From Phycisphaerae bacterium (GTDB lineage: Bacteria > Planctomycetota > Phycisphaerae > Phycisphaerales > SM1A02), in contig NZFT01000073.1 of assembly GCA_002690755.1 (NCBI GenBank), forward strand, positions 2,507 to 7,608: a stretch of 5,102 nucleotides of DNA. The letters run 5' to 3'. This document shows positions 5,080 through 5,102 of this stretch, piece after piece. How positions within the stretch are numbered: position 1 is the stretch's first letter; each line of letters starts with the position of its first letter. Under the pieces are notes generated by a model. The model did not search any database. It was not told where the DNA came from and was given only the letters and a program-made list of their open reading frames with translations. The position numbers and the translations under genes were made by a program.

Positions 5080-5102
5080 AGAGGGGCGTACGGGGTGACG
5101 AG

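Overview
The window is GC-rich throughout (roughly two thirds G+C by eye) and reads as a piece of a Planctomycetota genome, most likely from the Phycisphaerae side. Three things suggest this: an exported sulfatase next to an exported DUF1080 (3-keto-disaccharide hydrolase-like) protein, a methyltransferase of the 'LMDDP...H..AL.GLARLNR' type common in planctomycetes, and a secreted EF-hand protein with an Asp/Gly/Arg-rich linker. This is inference from protein style; the window has no rRNA or other taxonomic marker.

Layout, left to right. (1) 1-362, minus strand: N-terminal 120 codons of a class I SAM-dependent methyltransferase that runs off the left edge. (2) 363-701: 339 bp divergent intergenic region with no convincing gene; it contains a long hairpin at 545-581. 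(3) 702-2210, plus: Cys-type sulfatase with a signal peptide and the full active-site residue set. (4) 2240-3178, plus: exported DUF1080 protein, 29 bp behind the sulfatase and very likely in the same operon. (5) 3186-4025, minus: family 2 glycosyltransferase, convergent with the DUF1080 gene across only 7 bp. (6) 4026-4256: 231 bp leader/intergenic region with several inverted repeats, a possible -10 element and the glycosyltransferase ribosome binding site. (7) 4257-5069, minus: exported protein with two EF-hand loops and, by my reading, a C-terminal cytochrome b562-type four-helix bundle that keeps both heme-iron ligands (Met and His). (8) 5070-5102: 33 bp holding only its ribosome binding site.

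How the genes fit together. The sulfatase and DUF1080 pair is a small extracytoplasmic unit for processing sulfated or oxidised glycans. The sulfatase would need a formylglycine-generating enzyme encoded elsewhere. The EF-hand/b562 protein and the glycosyltransferase share a strand, but the 231 bp gap and its structured sequence suggest they are not simply co-translated. The methyltransferase belongs to a separate divergent unit whose remainder lies outside the window.

The most interesting observations are the EF-hand plus b562-type domain combination in one secreted protein, and the cluster of inverted repeats in front of the glycosyltransferase, one of which ends on the first base of its Shine-Dalgarno sequence. 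I see no CRISPR array, mobile element, tRNA or rRNA, and no clearly new multi-gene system.
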